Part shown: positions 22,101 through 32,836 of the stretch, in pieces
How positions within the stretch are numbered: the first letter of the stretch is position 1
How the letters are laid out: every line of letters starts with the position of its first letter
Source of the DNA: Lolium rigidum
Taxonomy: Eukaryota; Streptophyta; Magnoliopsida; Poales; Poaceae
Assembly: GCF_022539505.1 (NCBI RefSeq)
Contig: NC_061514.1
Span: 339,682,644-339,746,643 of the forward strand
Length of the DNA: 64,000 bases
Reading direction: 5' to 3'
Program-made: the position numbers and the translations under genes
The notes under the pieces: model-generated
What the model was told of the DNA's origin: nothing
Database searches by the model: none
What the model saw: only the letters and a program-made list of their open reading frames with translations

Positions 22101-24317
22101 TCACTGAGCTGAAGAATTATGTAGTAGTTAGCAGTTGGTTCATGATATATGACTGATTTTACAGTGGTTGACGGGTAGGAGGTAGGCAGTTGGCACACAA
22201 CATACATGACCATAGTACCATACAAAAGAATGGAAAATAACAGGCAACTCCTCAAACAGGTGTATTCCATATAGCAAACTATAAACTTCTTCAAATGGAT
22301 AATAGGCCCAACGATACCAAGTAGCAACTTCAAATCAAAGTGTTAATCGTTATTAAGGGTATTAAATGCAAACATGCAGTATTTATTATCTACCAAAAAA
22401 TTATGGCAATAGGGCAATGTGAGTTAGTAATATGAAATACCCAGTCTTCATTAAGTAGCACATACATTCACACAACATAAGGCATGGTAGAAATCATTTA
22501 CATGTTAGCACCAAGGTTTTTCTGTCAACTAATTTTATGGTGGTTAACTGGTTGGAGTAGGCAGTTGGCACAGCATGACCGTACAAAATAATTAACTGTA
22601 AAATTGTGATGCCTTGAAACAAAGGTATTGGTCAGTAGTAGGCAATATATAATGTTTTTGCAAGAAAGCAAAGTAAATATTACCAAGTTTGTTGACAAGT
22701 ACCAATAAACCATATGTACCCCAGATATACCGTATATTCTCAATAAGAACAGACGAGCAACAAGATCCGTTTATTCGATATTCTCAAGTCTATCTAGTCT
22801 ATAACCTTCCGCGTCCTTACTTACATAACAAAAAACAAGACCTTATTGCTCAAGCAAGAGAAATGGTGCCAGTACACACATAATACACACATCTTTCTAC
22901 TTGGCGCAAAATTAGCACTCAGAAAGGAAATCCAAATATTCTGAGAGACAGATATCAGGGTTTTAAGTAAAATTAGAAGTTTGCTGTAACACCAAGTTTA
23001 TTAGAACTAACAACACTAACACTCTCGCACTCCTCGGACTTTATGTCTACTCAAACTCGAACAGAACTTTAGTAGGAAAGTGCTAAATGTGGCAGCAAAA
23101 GGAAACTCCATACTAGCTTAATGCTAGGTAATTAGGAATCTGACCCAACAAAGGCAGCAATTAGCAGTACTCCCTCCATCCCGCAAAGGATGCCTCAGAT
23201 TTGTCTAAATTTGGATGTATCTAGTCAGAATTTAGTGTCTAGATACATCCAAAATTTAGACAAAGTTGAGACATCTTTTGTGAGACGGAAGGAGTACAAT
23301 CGTGTACCATGACAGTCAGGAACAGGAACATGATTAACCGAATGCAAAAGTTGCTATGAGGGGTAATTAACTGTAGATTCCCTGACAAATCACTTGTACG
23401 GTACAAGCAGGTTACTATGATAAAACAAGCAAGTAAATCGGTTCCTCAACTGCACTACCACCATTCAAGGAGTTGGCCGCTATGATAAAACAAGTAAATC
23501 AGTTTCGAAGCTGCAATGTAAGAAGAATCCCTCCGTTCCATAATTATTGTCGCAGATTCGGCCGTATGTATGTAGTACAAAATGTGTCTACTAAATACAT
23601 ATAAATCAGAAGAAGCATAATTATGGAATGTAGGTAGTAGTAACTCACTCTGGGCTTGGCTAGCCTAGGGCGGGAGCGGCGCAGCGCCTGCAGCTTGCTG
23701 GCGCTGGCGAAGCCGAGGACGGCGGACTCGAAGGTGGCGAAGTTCCCGACGATCTTCTTGTCGGACTCGAGGCTGAGGTGCGCGACGATGCTGACGGGCG
23801 CGGAGGGCGGATCCCACTGCCTGGAGTTGAAGAAGAAGCCGAGCTCGGCGGGGATGGAGTCGAACCCGCAGGCGGAGACGATGAGCGACCCGTTCCTGGC
23901 GGCGACCTCGTGGAGATCCGCCTCGACGCGCTCCATGAACTCGGGCTCGCCGGAGATGTCGAGGCAGTCGGCCCCGGCCTCCGCGCAGGCCGCGGCCACC
24001 TGGTGGCCGTAGAGGCGGAAGGGCCCCGCGCAGGAGAGGAGGACGCGGGCCCGGGAGGCGAGCGCGGCGAGGGAGGCCGGGTCGGAGGCGTCGGCGACGA
24101 GGATGGGGACGTCCGGGGCGGGCCCGGGCGCCGCGGCCCAGCGGAGCGCGGCGGCGACGCGGTCCCGGCTGCGGCCGGCGAGCGCGAGGGTGCGGAGCGG
24201 GGAGGCGTTGGGGGGCAGGAACTTGAGCGCCTCGCGGATGACGTACTTGCCGGTGAAGCCCGAGGCCCCGAAGATGACGACGTCGAACACCTCCGGCTCC
24301 GTCGCCGGCGTCGCCAT
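19180..24317 (-). CDS. Saccharopine-dehydrogenase-like oxidoreductase (two exons)
   Basis: The coding sequence is exon 1 at 24317-23649 (223 codons) joined to exon 2 at 19869-19180, giving 452 residues. That is the usual length of the plant At5g39410-type family. The splice sites are canonical: donor CCCAGA|GTGAGT and acceptor TTATGCAG|ATCCC, in phase 0. The N-terminus has a Rossmann nucleotide-binding motif (VVIFGASGFTGKYV, about residues 12-25). Exon 1 also carries the LLSCAGPFRLYG and CLDISGEPEFMERV blocks. Exon 2 carries SVKPAHFG, a hydrophobic segment (about residues 304-334) that could bind membrane or lipid droplets, and SGPEIGYITTP. Family members are annotated as probable mitochondrial saccharopine-dehydrogenase-like oxidoreductases; the substrate is not established, and true lysine catabolism is not implied. 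The start chosen is the first ATG after the upstream low-complexity stretch; a longer open frame runs to 24446. Exon 1 is very GC-rich, as is usual at grass gene 5' ends. Confidence 0.93.
20270..22600. repeat. Tandem duplications inside the oxidoreductase intron
   Basis: The intron (19870-23648) contains a unit of about 1.2 kb repeated directly. For example, the block with ACATTGACTGAAT is at 20384 and 21601, and the block with CAAACAGGTGTATTCC is at 21041 and 22253. Within each unit a shorter block (CTTCATGAAGTAGCAC ... GTAGGCAGTTGGCAC) occurs twice, so four diverged copies lie near 20820, 21230, 22030 and 22440. No splice signals or coding are evident in the repeats. Confidence 0.8.
23170..23294. 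mobile_element. Stowaway MITE
   Basis: The element is 125 bp with TIRs starting CTCCCTCCATCCC and, in reverse, CTCCTTCCGTCTC. It is flanked by TA duplicates (23168-23169 and 23295-23296). It lies in the intron of the oxidoreductase gene. The ends and TA target are diagnostic of Tc1/mariner-derived Stowaway elements. Confidence 0.93.
23529..23636. mobile_element. Stowaway MITE (degraded) beside splice donor
   Basis: One end reads CCCTCCGTTCCATAATTATTG and the other, in reverse, CCTACATTCCATAATTATGC. The middle is AT-rich with TACATATAAATC. It resembles the Thalos-like Stowaway type. It ends about 12 bp from the splice donor of exon 1 (GT at 23648-23647), inside the intron. Confidence 0.7.
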
Positions 24318-24500
24318 AGTCCGGTGCGGGAAGGGTTTGGGTCGCGGTGCGGCGGAACTTTTTTTTTTCTTTGAACTGCGGTGCGGTGGAGTGGTGCGTA
24401 GTGTCTGTTTGCGACCGCTTTTCACTTGGTTTGTGGTCGCGCTCACATTTTCATTTTTTTTTCACGTATGAATGTATGATCGCATAATTTTTGATGTGCT
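24318..24500 (-). promoter_or_regulatory. Likely 5' leader/promoter region of the oxidoreductase gene
   Basis: Directly upstream of the start codon on the minus strand lies a leader with a GA/A-rich tract (24359-24372). No TATA box or known operator was recognised. This call is by position only. Confidence 0.3.
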
Positions 24501-25689
24501 TAGTAGCTATCAGGTAGGAGTCTGTTGGCAGCTGGCGTGCATTGCTAGCATGTTTAAGTTGCATCAGAGGTCTGCTTCAGATATGACTGATCAGTTAGTT
24601 AGCTAGCAGGTGCGTTGTTGTTGGAGCAGAACAGGATCGTGCGTTCGATCTGCGACGCCAAAAACCAAGAGTCTTCTGATTTTTAATTTGACTACATTTT
24701 AAACTAGAGATCACAAAAATGGTTTGTAGTTGGAATTCTGGCGGGATCCTACTTGCATCTTTACTTGTACACTTTGAAACGCTGGAATTTAACATGAAAC
24801 AAAAGAGGAATTCCTTTACGTTCGGACCGGATGCATGTTTCGGCAAACAACTTCAAATTAATAGTTGTTCTTTAAGAAAACACTGCTTTTTTATCATGTG
24901 TGGTATGGATACATTGTTCGATATTGGATCAAAAAAAAGGAGTACCCTTTGCAGGTGTCAAAACTAAAAATAAACATTGAGTGACATGTTAATTGTGGAA
25001 ATTGGTGTGGACCACAAGCTATGATAATTATTGTGAAATTGATGTATCCAACATAGAGAGATGATGAGTTCAGTTCCGATAATTATTCTTTTGGAACGAC
25101 CGTGCGAAACTAGAACGAGTTTGCAAAAACAATTACGTTGCACTTGCTCCATGCCAAAGATAAGTCACTCGTGTGTTGCCATGGGTTTGCTTCATAAGGG
25201 TGGAGCTCAACTTGCGTCATCGAGCTTGGGGTGTTAATAGGAGGACGAGGTCCATGTAACCCGATCCGACTCTTACAGTGATATGGATTCGGCATCATCG
25301 TCGATGAATCCAAGGCCACTAGGTTGCGAGGCCATAAATGTTGGTGAAAGGTAAGGTATGTTAGTTTTTCTTTACGTTGTGTGTCTTTGTTTGACATGTT
25401 ACAAACTCGTTTTTGGTTTGCTGCCCAGATACATAAAAGGAACATGTTGCGGTGATTTTACGTATGTTTTCAACGTTGTGTTCATGCTGCAACTTCCTTT
25501 TTGCTTATTGCAAGCATTAGCTTCTATGCTACGAAGAAATGGTTTTAGCATACACGCAAAATATGTTTAGTCCATGTATTTAATATTGTATTTAATATGT
25601 GCGACGACCGTTTACATCCCTTTGAAAAAAAACTATCTCCACGATGTTGGTAATGCATAAAAAATATTGCTTATGAGGAATTCATGATG
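24501..25689. other. Intergenic, nothing recognised
   Basis: The stretch is AT-rich with short open frames that match no domain. Confidence 0.4.
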
Positions 25690-27601
25690 TTTTTTTATAA
25701 AGGGAGTTTCATTACTCAAACAATAGTATCACACACATTCAATTCAAGAGCTTACACATGATCTCTGTATCCACAACAATCTAAAAGAAAAGTAAATAAA
25801 AGGCCCAATACAAGAATCTTATCAAGCTCATAGAACCTCAATGGTGTTGGAGGACCAATCTATATATCACCCTGCCATCCATGTGAGATATAAATATCTC
25901 TCACTGTATCCTTCAATCACGTAGATACCTACATAAACATGTCTCGGTTCTCGCATGACCACAAATAAAGCAAATAAGTACACATGTAAATGACCTGCAT
26001 AAGAGAAGAATTGCTACCATTAAAAAACATATCGTTCCAACGTAGCCAAACCAACCATATTATGACAAACGCTCCCACCCTAATGAGATTTCCAAACTTG
26101 TCATCAATTCCACGTAATCAGTTACCAAAAATGTTTGTAAAACCATGTGGATTAATTTTCTCATCACGCTGAGAAAAACACACTTTGTACTTTCATGCAC
26201 AATGTTATCCTTGGTAAGGATTACTCCCTTACAAAGGTACCATACAAGTTTTTAGTAGTGCCGTTATTATCAAAGTTTTCTTGTTATTAAGGACTCACAC
26301 CCTATGGATGAACAAGTGCTCTATACATAGCAAGAATCAACTAAGAAATTAATGTTCTCATGTGTATTCCAGCAAAATTTATTGGGCCCTTGCGATGACC
26401 ATTGCCAACTGCCCTATTAGAGCATTCCACACAATCATAGTGCCAATTAAATCCCGTATGAATGTCACATTTTTTCAAAATATCTCCAACAACGTGGCAA
26501 TTGTATCGGTCTTGTGACAAACTATGTTATATAGAGCAAGATATTGTTCCCATAGTGTGGTGTTTTCTAACCAATTGTTCTACCAGAACCTAATTTCCGA
26601 GACATACTTAATAATAAATGATCCAAAGTGAAATAAGTGTTTCCTCATTGCATTAGACCAGCCAAAAAAAGTGTGAGTCTCCTGGTATCCAATGAACATG
26701 GGAAAAATCATTTAGGCATATGTATTTTCTTTTTAAAAGAATTCGCCAAATCCCATCTTTGTTGACAAGCTTGAAAAGCCATTTTCTGAGAAGGGACGTG
26801 TTTTTTTATTGAAACATGAATACCTAGCCTCGTTGATCTTAGGTTAGCATACCACATCCCATCTAGCAAGCCGACATTTCCTCTTTTCACTATCCCTATG
26901 CCAAAATAATCTTGATCTGACATAATCCAATCTAGTAGGACTCGCATAACCATGTTACTTAGTACCAAATTAATCAAAACTAATCTTACATCAAGAGATA
27001 GTAGTTTTCTTTCCAAATGCTTAGCCTTTTTTGTAAGATATACTCGACATGTTTCCATTTGGCATTTGTCAGCCCCAATAATAAATTGAAATACCCAACT
27101 AACAGGAATTTGGCATTGCTCACAACCAATAAGTTCAGCATACAGAGCATTCATGGCTTGGGCTTGCCCAAAACTGAACAATTCACTCTTATAAAAATTT
27201 ACTTTTAGCCCCAAAGGTTTCTTGAATATTGACAAAATTAATTTACGGTTCTTAGCGTTTTCAAGGTAAAATCATATTTTCTGCATCAATAATCCCCCAT
27301 CCAAAAGAGGTGGAATTATGACCTCAATTTGGCCATCAATTTTTGTGCTCTCAAACATGATAGCTAACATATTAGCCATTATATTATATATTATTAACGA
27401 TAGTCAGTCACCTTGTGTTAATCCTTTTTCATTTGGAAATGCTAGCCAATAGTGTCATTGACTTTAATGCCCACACTACCTCCAATAATAAAAATTGTGG
27501 ATCTAAGCAAGCTACTCTTTCGAGAACCCTTTAATTCTCAGAGTTTATTGAAGAAACGACCATTTGACCTTGTCATGCACCTTGCAAATCATTTTTAGAT
27601 A
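25690..27601 (-). mobile_element. L1-type LINE, 3' part (segment 3 of 3)
   Basis: This is a minus-strand LINE that resumes after the MULE insertion. It begins with HDKVKWSFL and an RT segment ending LAFPNEKGLTQGD. In the frame 27235-26708 it continues through GLKVNFYKSELFSFGQA, ERKLLSLDVRLVLINLVLS and RSTRLGIHV, typical of grass L1 RT C-terminal parts. Frames with zf-RVT and 3' features follow. The 3' end is at about 25690 with an A tract (plus-strand T run 25690-25696). Stops and frameshifts are frequent. The 9 bases 27593-27601 (TTTTAGATA) are the target duplicate of the MULE. Confidence 0.85.
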
Positions 27602-27732
27602 GGGATTTCTATTTTCGTGCCCTCGGGTCCTTAGTTGTGCTCAGTTTTCCCCAACTCCTTAGTTTTTCCTCAGTTTTTCCCAAGACCTTGTCTGAAACCC
27701 GCAGAAGGAGCTCGGACGGAAGGAATCCGTTA
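27602..27732 (+). repeat. Left TIR of MULE (copy 1)
   Basis: The TIR starts GGGATTTCTATTTTCGTGCC and contains repeated CTCAGTTTTCCCC-like motifs. It matches 36503-36633 in reverse complement and 32203-32335 directly. Confidence 0.9.
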
Positions 27733-27837
27733 AGTTGGCCGTTCCGTCGCCGACGAGTGGGGTCGTGTCGTTTGTGGGGCCGCGTCGTGTGGGGCTGGTA
27801 GGAAAGAACCGCGTGGGACAGGACGAGACCATGTTTG

Positions 27838-27893
27838 TGTGGCCGTAGCGTGTGGGGCCGTAGCGTGTGGAGCCGTAGCGTGTGGAGCCGTGT
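27838..27893. repeat. 15-bp minisatellite, about four units
   Basis: Units read GGCCGTAGCGTGTGG with small changes. The corresponding place in copy 2 (about 32440-32485) has fewer units. Confidence 0.75.
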
Positions 27894-28249
27894 GGGTCCG
27901 GGACGTGAGCACGAGTGGTTTCTGTCTCTTTCGCCCAGATTAGCAGTTTTCAATGTACCTTTTTCCTCTCTCTCGCTCGATCTCATTCATATTTGATAGC
28001 CCAAATTGGTAGCAAATCTAGAGCAGCTTCTCCTTTATGCCTTCGTTTTTACCCAATCAGGTAGGAAATCTAGGGCACAAATCCGGAAAAAATATAGGAT
28101 AAGCTGCATACAGCAGCCTAACATAGCATAGATATATTCACGACAGATCCAACAGGTAGTACCGATAGAACCCTACAACATAAGCTACATTTTACATGAA
28201 TTTAAGCTGCTCTACGGATAGAGCAGATCACATACGAGAGTGCGAGTAG

Positions 28250-29395
28250 GCATGTTCAACGCCTCCGAGTTGCGCTCGTGACTCGCCTGGAGGTTGCGCG
28301 AGTGAATCCCAAGTGCTTTGTGTTTGGCCATGAACGCATGCACGTTCACCGTCGTTCCAACTCTAGCGCCGCATACTGCCAATGGATTCATCATGGTTCA
28401 CCGGGAAGTTGAAGTCGGTGGCGCGGAGCTTCTGTTGCGAAGGGGCACTTGTAAATGCCCCGAGCAAAGGGGCCATCGTAATGGCCGGACTGCAGCCTCC
28501 TGAGGACGTGACGAGTCTTGGTGTGGAAGGACTCGTCGTCGCTGTCGATGTCGCTGCTCTGCACCTGTCACGTAGCACCAAAGAACGTGCAAAAAACACG
28601 GAGTCAATTGCAACGATGATGGAACAGAGAGTGAACAAAGATCATGCATGATAATATGGGCTCGAAAAAAAGCGGTAGCCTCAGTTACATTGGACACACT
28701 TATATACAGGATTTGAGTGAGTAAACCAAAGATCATGCACAACAAATTTGAACACACCAATTGTTTACCTGACCAAACCTCTGAATCAATTTGTGCCCAA
28801 ATATTCATCATCATCGGCACAAATCTTAAACAAAAGCAAATCACAAGCACTAATAACGCAAGATCTAACACAAAAGGATTGAACTAGGAACAGACGCACC
28901 CTAATAACGCTAGATCTAACACAAATGGATTGAACTAGGAACGGACGAACCCTAATAACGCTAGATCTAACACAAAAGGATTGAAATGGGATAAGAACAA
29001 GGGAGCAAAGGGTTACCTCCGGCTCGTCGTCGACGATGCTTTGGTGTCGTAGGGGTTCTCCGGCGCGTCGTACGGACGCGCTGGTTCGTACGGGTCCCAA
29101 GCGACGGGGCCTGGACGGTGGCGGCGGCCGATGCGCCGGCGGCTGATGCGCCGGCTGCTACGTTGGAAGCGGCGACGGGGGCCTGGACGGGGGCAGCGGC
29201 CGATGCGCCGGCGGCTGATGCGCCGGCGGCTGATGCGCCGGCTGCTACGTTGGAAGCAGCGACAGGGGCCTGGACGGGGGCAGCGGCCGATGCGCCGGCG
29301 GCTGATGCGCCGGCTGCTACGTTGGAAGCAGCGACAGGGGCCTGGACGGGGGCAGCGGCCGATGCGCCGACAATGGGCATCTCATTCTTCTCCAT
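28250..29395 (-). pseudogene. zf-XS-like gene, MULE copy 1 (broken)
   Basis: Exon 1 starts at ATG 29395 (MEKNEMPIVGAS) and contains three repeats of an Ala/Val/Pro-rich unit (VQAPVAASNVAAGASAAG). It ends at a GAG|GTAACC donor near 29017. Exon 2 starts at 28564 after an acceptor GACAG and encodes DSDDESFHTK, RHVLRRLQSGHYDGPFARG and YKCPF. At that point two single-base losses relative to copy 2 destroy the zinc-finger cysteines. Exon 1 also differs from copy 2 by a lost C and two extra A's, changing frame. See the copy 2 entry for function. Confidence 0.6.
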
Positions 29396-30289
29396 CGCCG
29401 GCGGTTTTCTTCGGGGTTTTTCTTCGGTTGTGGAGAAGATGATGGGACAGGAGAGGCGGTTGCAGTGAGAACGTGCGTCGAGGGAGAGGAAAATGGCTCT
29501 ATAAAGACGAAGGTGGCGTGTACCGCAACACGCGTCCGCTATGCACGGCTGCAGCGTGCACCGCGACACGAGTCTAACCCTGGGACGTTTGGTGTACTCA
29601 GTTATAACCTCGGGCCTTATACAGAAATTTTATCTGTACTCAGTTTTCCCCTCGAGTACTTAGACTGGCAAGTGCAATATACTCAGTTTTACCCTAAAGT
29701 AGCTAGTCAATTGAGAGTCAACAAATGAGATTAACATATCTAATTGAGGCATTTCATGCGCAAAAAAATTCAAAAAAATAAAAACATAGTGGCACCTACT
29801 CATGGAGTCTTCCTACGCAACCTGCCACCAAGAAAACCTTAACAAACATATATAAATCAAGTTTTACCACAAATTGCCACTTCTCAGAATCACTAGTGTA
29901 GCTATGAAGATGCATGGTTTTCCACTCAAACCCCTTTGCAAAACATCTTCCCCAAAAACATAGTTTGTATAAATGATGCCATAATTGTCACACTCATGTA
30001 TATTTGAATTGCAAATAATTTGATGTAGCCCAATATGAATTATATTGTACAAAACACTCATTTTTCATTTTGTAATTCTTTTTGTTTGAATCCCTTAGTC
30101 TATTTACTATTTATGTGCCCTTGGATTGTTAGTACTACTCAGTTTTGCCCTCAAGTTTTGTCACAAATGCTCTCAGAAGCCCAAACTTATCCTGATTGGT
30201 TGAGCCGTTGTCACACGGATCGACTCCACGAACCGTTGATCAACTGATCTAACGGGTAGTATACCCCTCCCCGTCTCTTCGTGGCCACC

Positions 30290-30335
30290 CCTCTCTCTCT
30301 CTCTCTCTCTTCGTGGCCACCCCTCTCTCTCTCTG
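30290..30335. repeat. CT microsatellite
   Basis: CT dinucleotide runs are interrupted by TTCGTGGCCACCC, which itself occurs twice. A shorter version is at 34830-34870 in copy 2. Confidence 0.85.
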
Positions 30336-30340
30336 TCGGT

Positions 30341-30960
30341 GGATGCATTATTGTCACCCCTCTAACAATTATCAGCTATCTTTCGCTTTCCTTTTTCTTT
30401 TAGGGGATATAGTTTTGGCATATAGTTTTAGTAATTTGAAACGGCCCAAAAGTGGTATAATTTTGGTATAAACATGATGCATACATATTTGCGGATTTCG
30501 GTGAATGCATTATTGTCACCCCCTAACAATTATCAACTATCTTTCGCTTTCCTTTTTCTTTTAGGGGATATAGTTTTGGCATATAGTTTCGGTAATTTGA
30601 AACGGCCCAAAAGTGGTATAATTTCGGTATAAACATGAGGCATACATATTTGCGGATTTCGGTGAATGCATTATTTTCACCCCTCTAACAATTATCAACT
30701 ATCTTTCGCTTTCCTTTTTTTTAGGGGATATAGTTTTGGCATATAGTTTCGGTAATTTGAAACGGCCCAAAAGTGGTATAATTTCGGTATAAACATGAGG
30801 CATACATATTTGCGGATTTCGGTGAATGCATTATTGCCACCCCTCTAACAATTATCAACTATCTTTCGCTTTCCTTTTTCTTTTAGGGGATATAGTTTGG
30901 CATATAGTTTCGGTAATTTGAAACGGCACACACTAATATAGTTCGGTGAGCAATGATAAG
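30341..30960. repeat. About 161-bp tandem array, four units (copy 1)
   Basis: Units start near 30341, 30503, 30664 and 30824 with GAATGCATTATTGTCACCCC. They contain ATCTTTCGCTTTCC, GGGGATATAGTTTTGGCATA and AAACGGCCCAAAAGTGG. The last unit is partial. Confidence 0.9.
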
Positions 30961-31095
30961 AATCCCTTGTATAAACATGAGGCATACATAAAGCATTCCA
31001 ATATAGTTGGTAATTTCGGTGAATGTACACACTAACCATGAAAACAACTACAAGTACATGTAACTGAATAATGAATTTGTAAGAAGGTATCCCTT

Positions 31096-31389
31096 GTAAC
31101 AACTTCTAGCGCCTGGTGAGCAATGATAAGAATCCGATCGCAATTATACAACAGAAAAAACAACCAGCCATCGAGATTAGCTTGCTTCTTCAACTCGATC
31201 AGCTGCCTTAACTCGCTTGTTCATTTTCTTCAGTTCTCCCTTCACTTCCACCGAGTCCTACATTGGGAGCATTAGGCATAATCGGAACGGCTCCTCTCTC
31301 CGCCGCATTCTCTACAGCAAGTCCCCCCCTCCCAAATTGCGCTCCCCAATAGCGCCAATTGATTCCTGCAATTGAAGCCTCTGAACGTA
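31096..31389 (-). pseudogene. GRF-zinc-finger gene fragment, MULE copy 1
   Basis: This corresponds to the C-terminal exon of the GRF-type gene in copy 2 (35644-35962). It is cut off at 31389, where a gypsy-type LTR begins, so exon 1 and the zinc-finger core are missing. The homopolymer near 31322-31328 has one more G/C than copy 2, and several two-base additions break the frame. Confidence 0.6.
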
Positions 31390-31533
31390 TGATACGTCCA
31401 AAATGTATCTACTTTCCCGAACACTTTTGCTATTGTTTTGCCTCTAATTTGTGTATTTTGGATGCAACTAACACGGACTAACGCTGTTTTCGGCGAAGCG
31501 TTCCGGTGTCTCGTTTTGTGCAGAAATCCAACT
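31390..31533 (+). mobile_element. Gypsy-type LTR start fragment
   Basis: The segment begins TGATACGTCCAAAATGTATC and continues with CTACTTTCCCGAACACTTTTGC, the start of a very common Triticeae gypsy LTR. It interrupts the GRF fragment after GAACGTA and runs into the N gap, so its other end and any target duplicate are unseen. Confidence 0.65.
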
Positions 31534-31633
31534 NNNNNNNNNNNNNNNNNNNNNNNNNNNNNNNNNNNNNNNNNNNNNNNNNNNNNNNNNNNNNNNNNNN
31601 NNNNNNNNNNNNNNNNNNNNNNNNNNNNNNNNN
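31534..31633. other. Assembly gap (100 N)
   Basis: This is an exact 100-N run between an LTR fragment and satellite-like DNA; the true length is unknown. Confidence 0.99.
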
Positions 31634-32202
31634 ATGTATATATATCTACCCCTAACCCTAAACTCTGTCTTATGAAGTCAATCATGAAGAGAAGTGGTTT
31701 TGGGTTTCAAACATGGAAATTTCAAGAACCTCCCAAAAGCTTTATTTTAGAGTGACTAAGAAGGATCCATGCTTACATTTCATTTTCATATTTTAAACTT
31801 GTTTAAATCTTTGTCAAACCTAGGATTTGACCAAAAGATTCAAATGGGCATAAAATTCATAAAAAATCATAAAAATGAAAAACAAAAGCATATAGTCTTC
31901 TTATGTCATATATAGTAAGCATTCAAGTTGATAAATTAACAAGGTTTTTGGACATATTCAAACCATACAAATCATGTATCTACCCCTACCCCTAAACTCG
32001 GTCGATTTTATGAAGTCTAGCATGAAGAGAAGTCGTTTTGCGTTTCAAACATGGAAATTTCAAGAACACGTCCCAAAAGCTTCATTTTAGAGTGAATAAG
32101 AAGGATCCATCCTTACCTTTTCATTTCATGTTATAAACTTGTTTAAATCATGTTCAATCCTAGGATTTGACCAAGATTCAAATGGGCAGAAAATTAAAAA
32201 AA
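31634..32202. repeat. 334-bp satellite-like tandem repeat (1.7 units)
   Basis: The first unit starts at 31645 (TCTACCCCTAACCCTAAACTC) and the second at 31979 (TCTACCCCTACCCCTAAACTC). They share CATGAAGAGAAGT, GAAATTTCAAGAAC, AGAAGGATCCAT and AGGATTTGACCA. The second is cut at 32202 by the left end of MULE copy 2. The array may extend into the gap. Confidence 0.8.
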
Positions 32203-32836
32203 GGGATTTCTATTTTCGTGCCCTCGGGTCCTTAATTGTGCTCAGTTTTCCCCAGCTCCTTAGTTTTTCCTCAGTTTTCCCCAAGACCTTGTCTGAAACC
32301 CGCAGAAGGAGCTCAGACGGAAGGAATCAGTTAAGTTGGCCGTTCCGTGCTGACGGGTGGGTTCGTGTCGTTTGTGGGGCCGCGTCGTGTGGGGCTGGTA
32401 GGAAGGAACCGCGTGGGACAGGACGAGACCATGTTTGTGTGGCCGTAGCGTGTGGGCCCATAGCGTGTGGAGCCGTGTGGGTCCAGGACGTGGGCACGAG
32501 TGGTTTCTGTTTCTTTCGCCCAGATTAGCAGTTTTCAATGTACCTTTTTCCTCTCTCTCGCTCGATCTCATTCATATTTGATAGACCAAATTGGTAGCAA
32601 ATCTAGAGCAGTTTCTCCTTCTGTTATTTAACGACATTCATTTCTTTATGCCTTCGTTTTTACCCAATCAGGTAGGAAATCTAGGGCACAAATCCAGAAA
32701 AAATATAGGATAAGCTGCATACGGCAGCCAACATAGCATAGATATATTCACGATAGATCCAACGGTAGTACCGATAGAACCCTACAACATAAGCTACATT
32801 TTACATGAATTTAAGCTGCTCTACGGATAGAGCGAG

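Noticed and set aside
23656..24471. Long open frames on the plus strand opposite exon 1 of the oxidoreductase gene
   Set aside because: They mirror the GC-rich coding exon and show no domain; they are antisense shadows.
29118..29468. Ala/Asp-rich plus-strand frames opposite the zf-XS-like exon 1
   Set aside because: They are complements of the 75-bp coding repeats on the minus strand.
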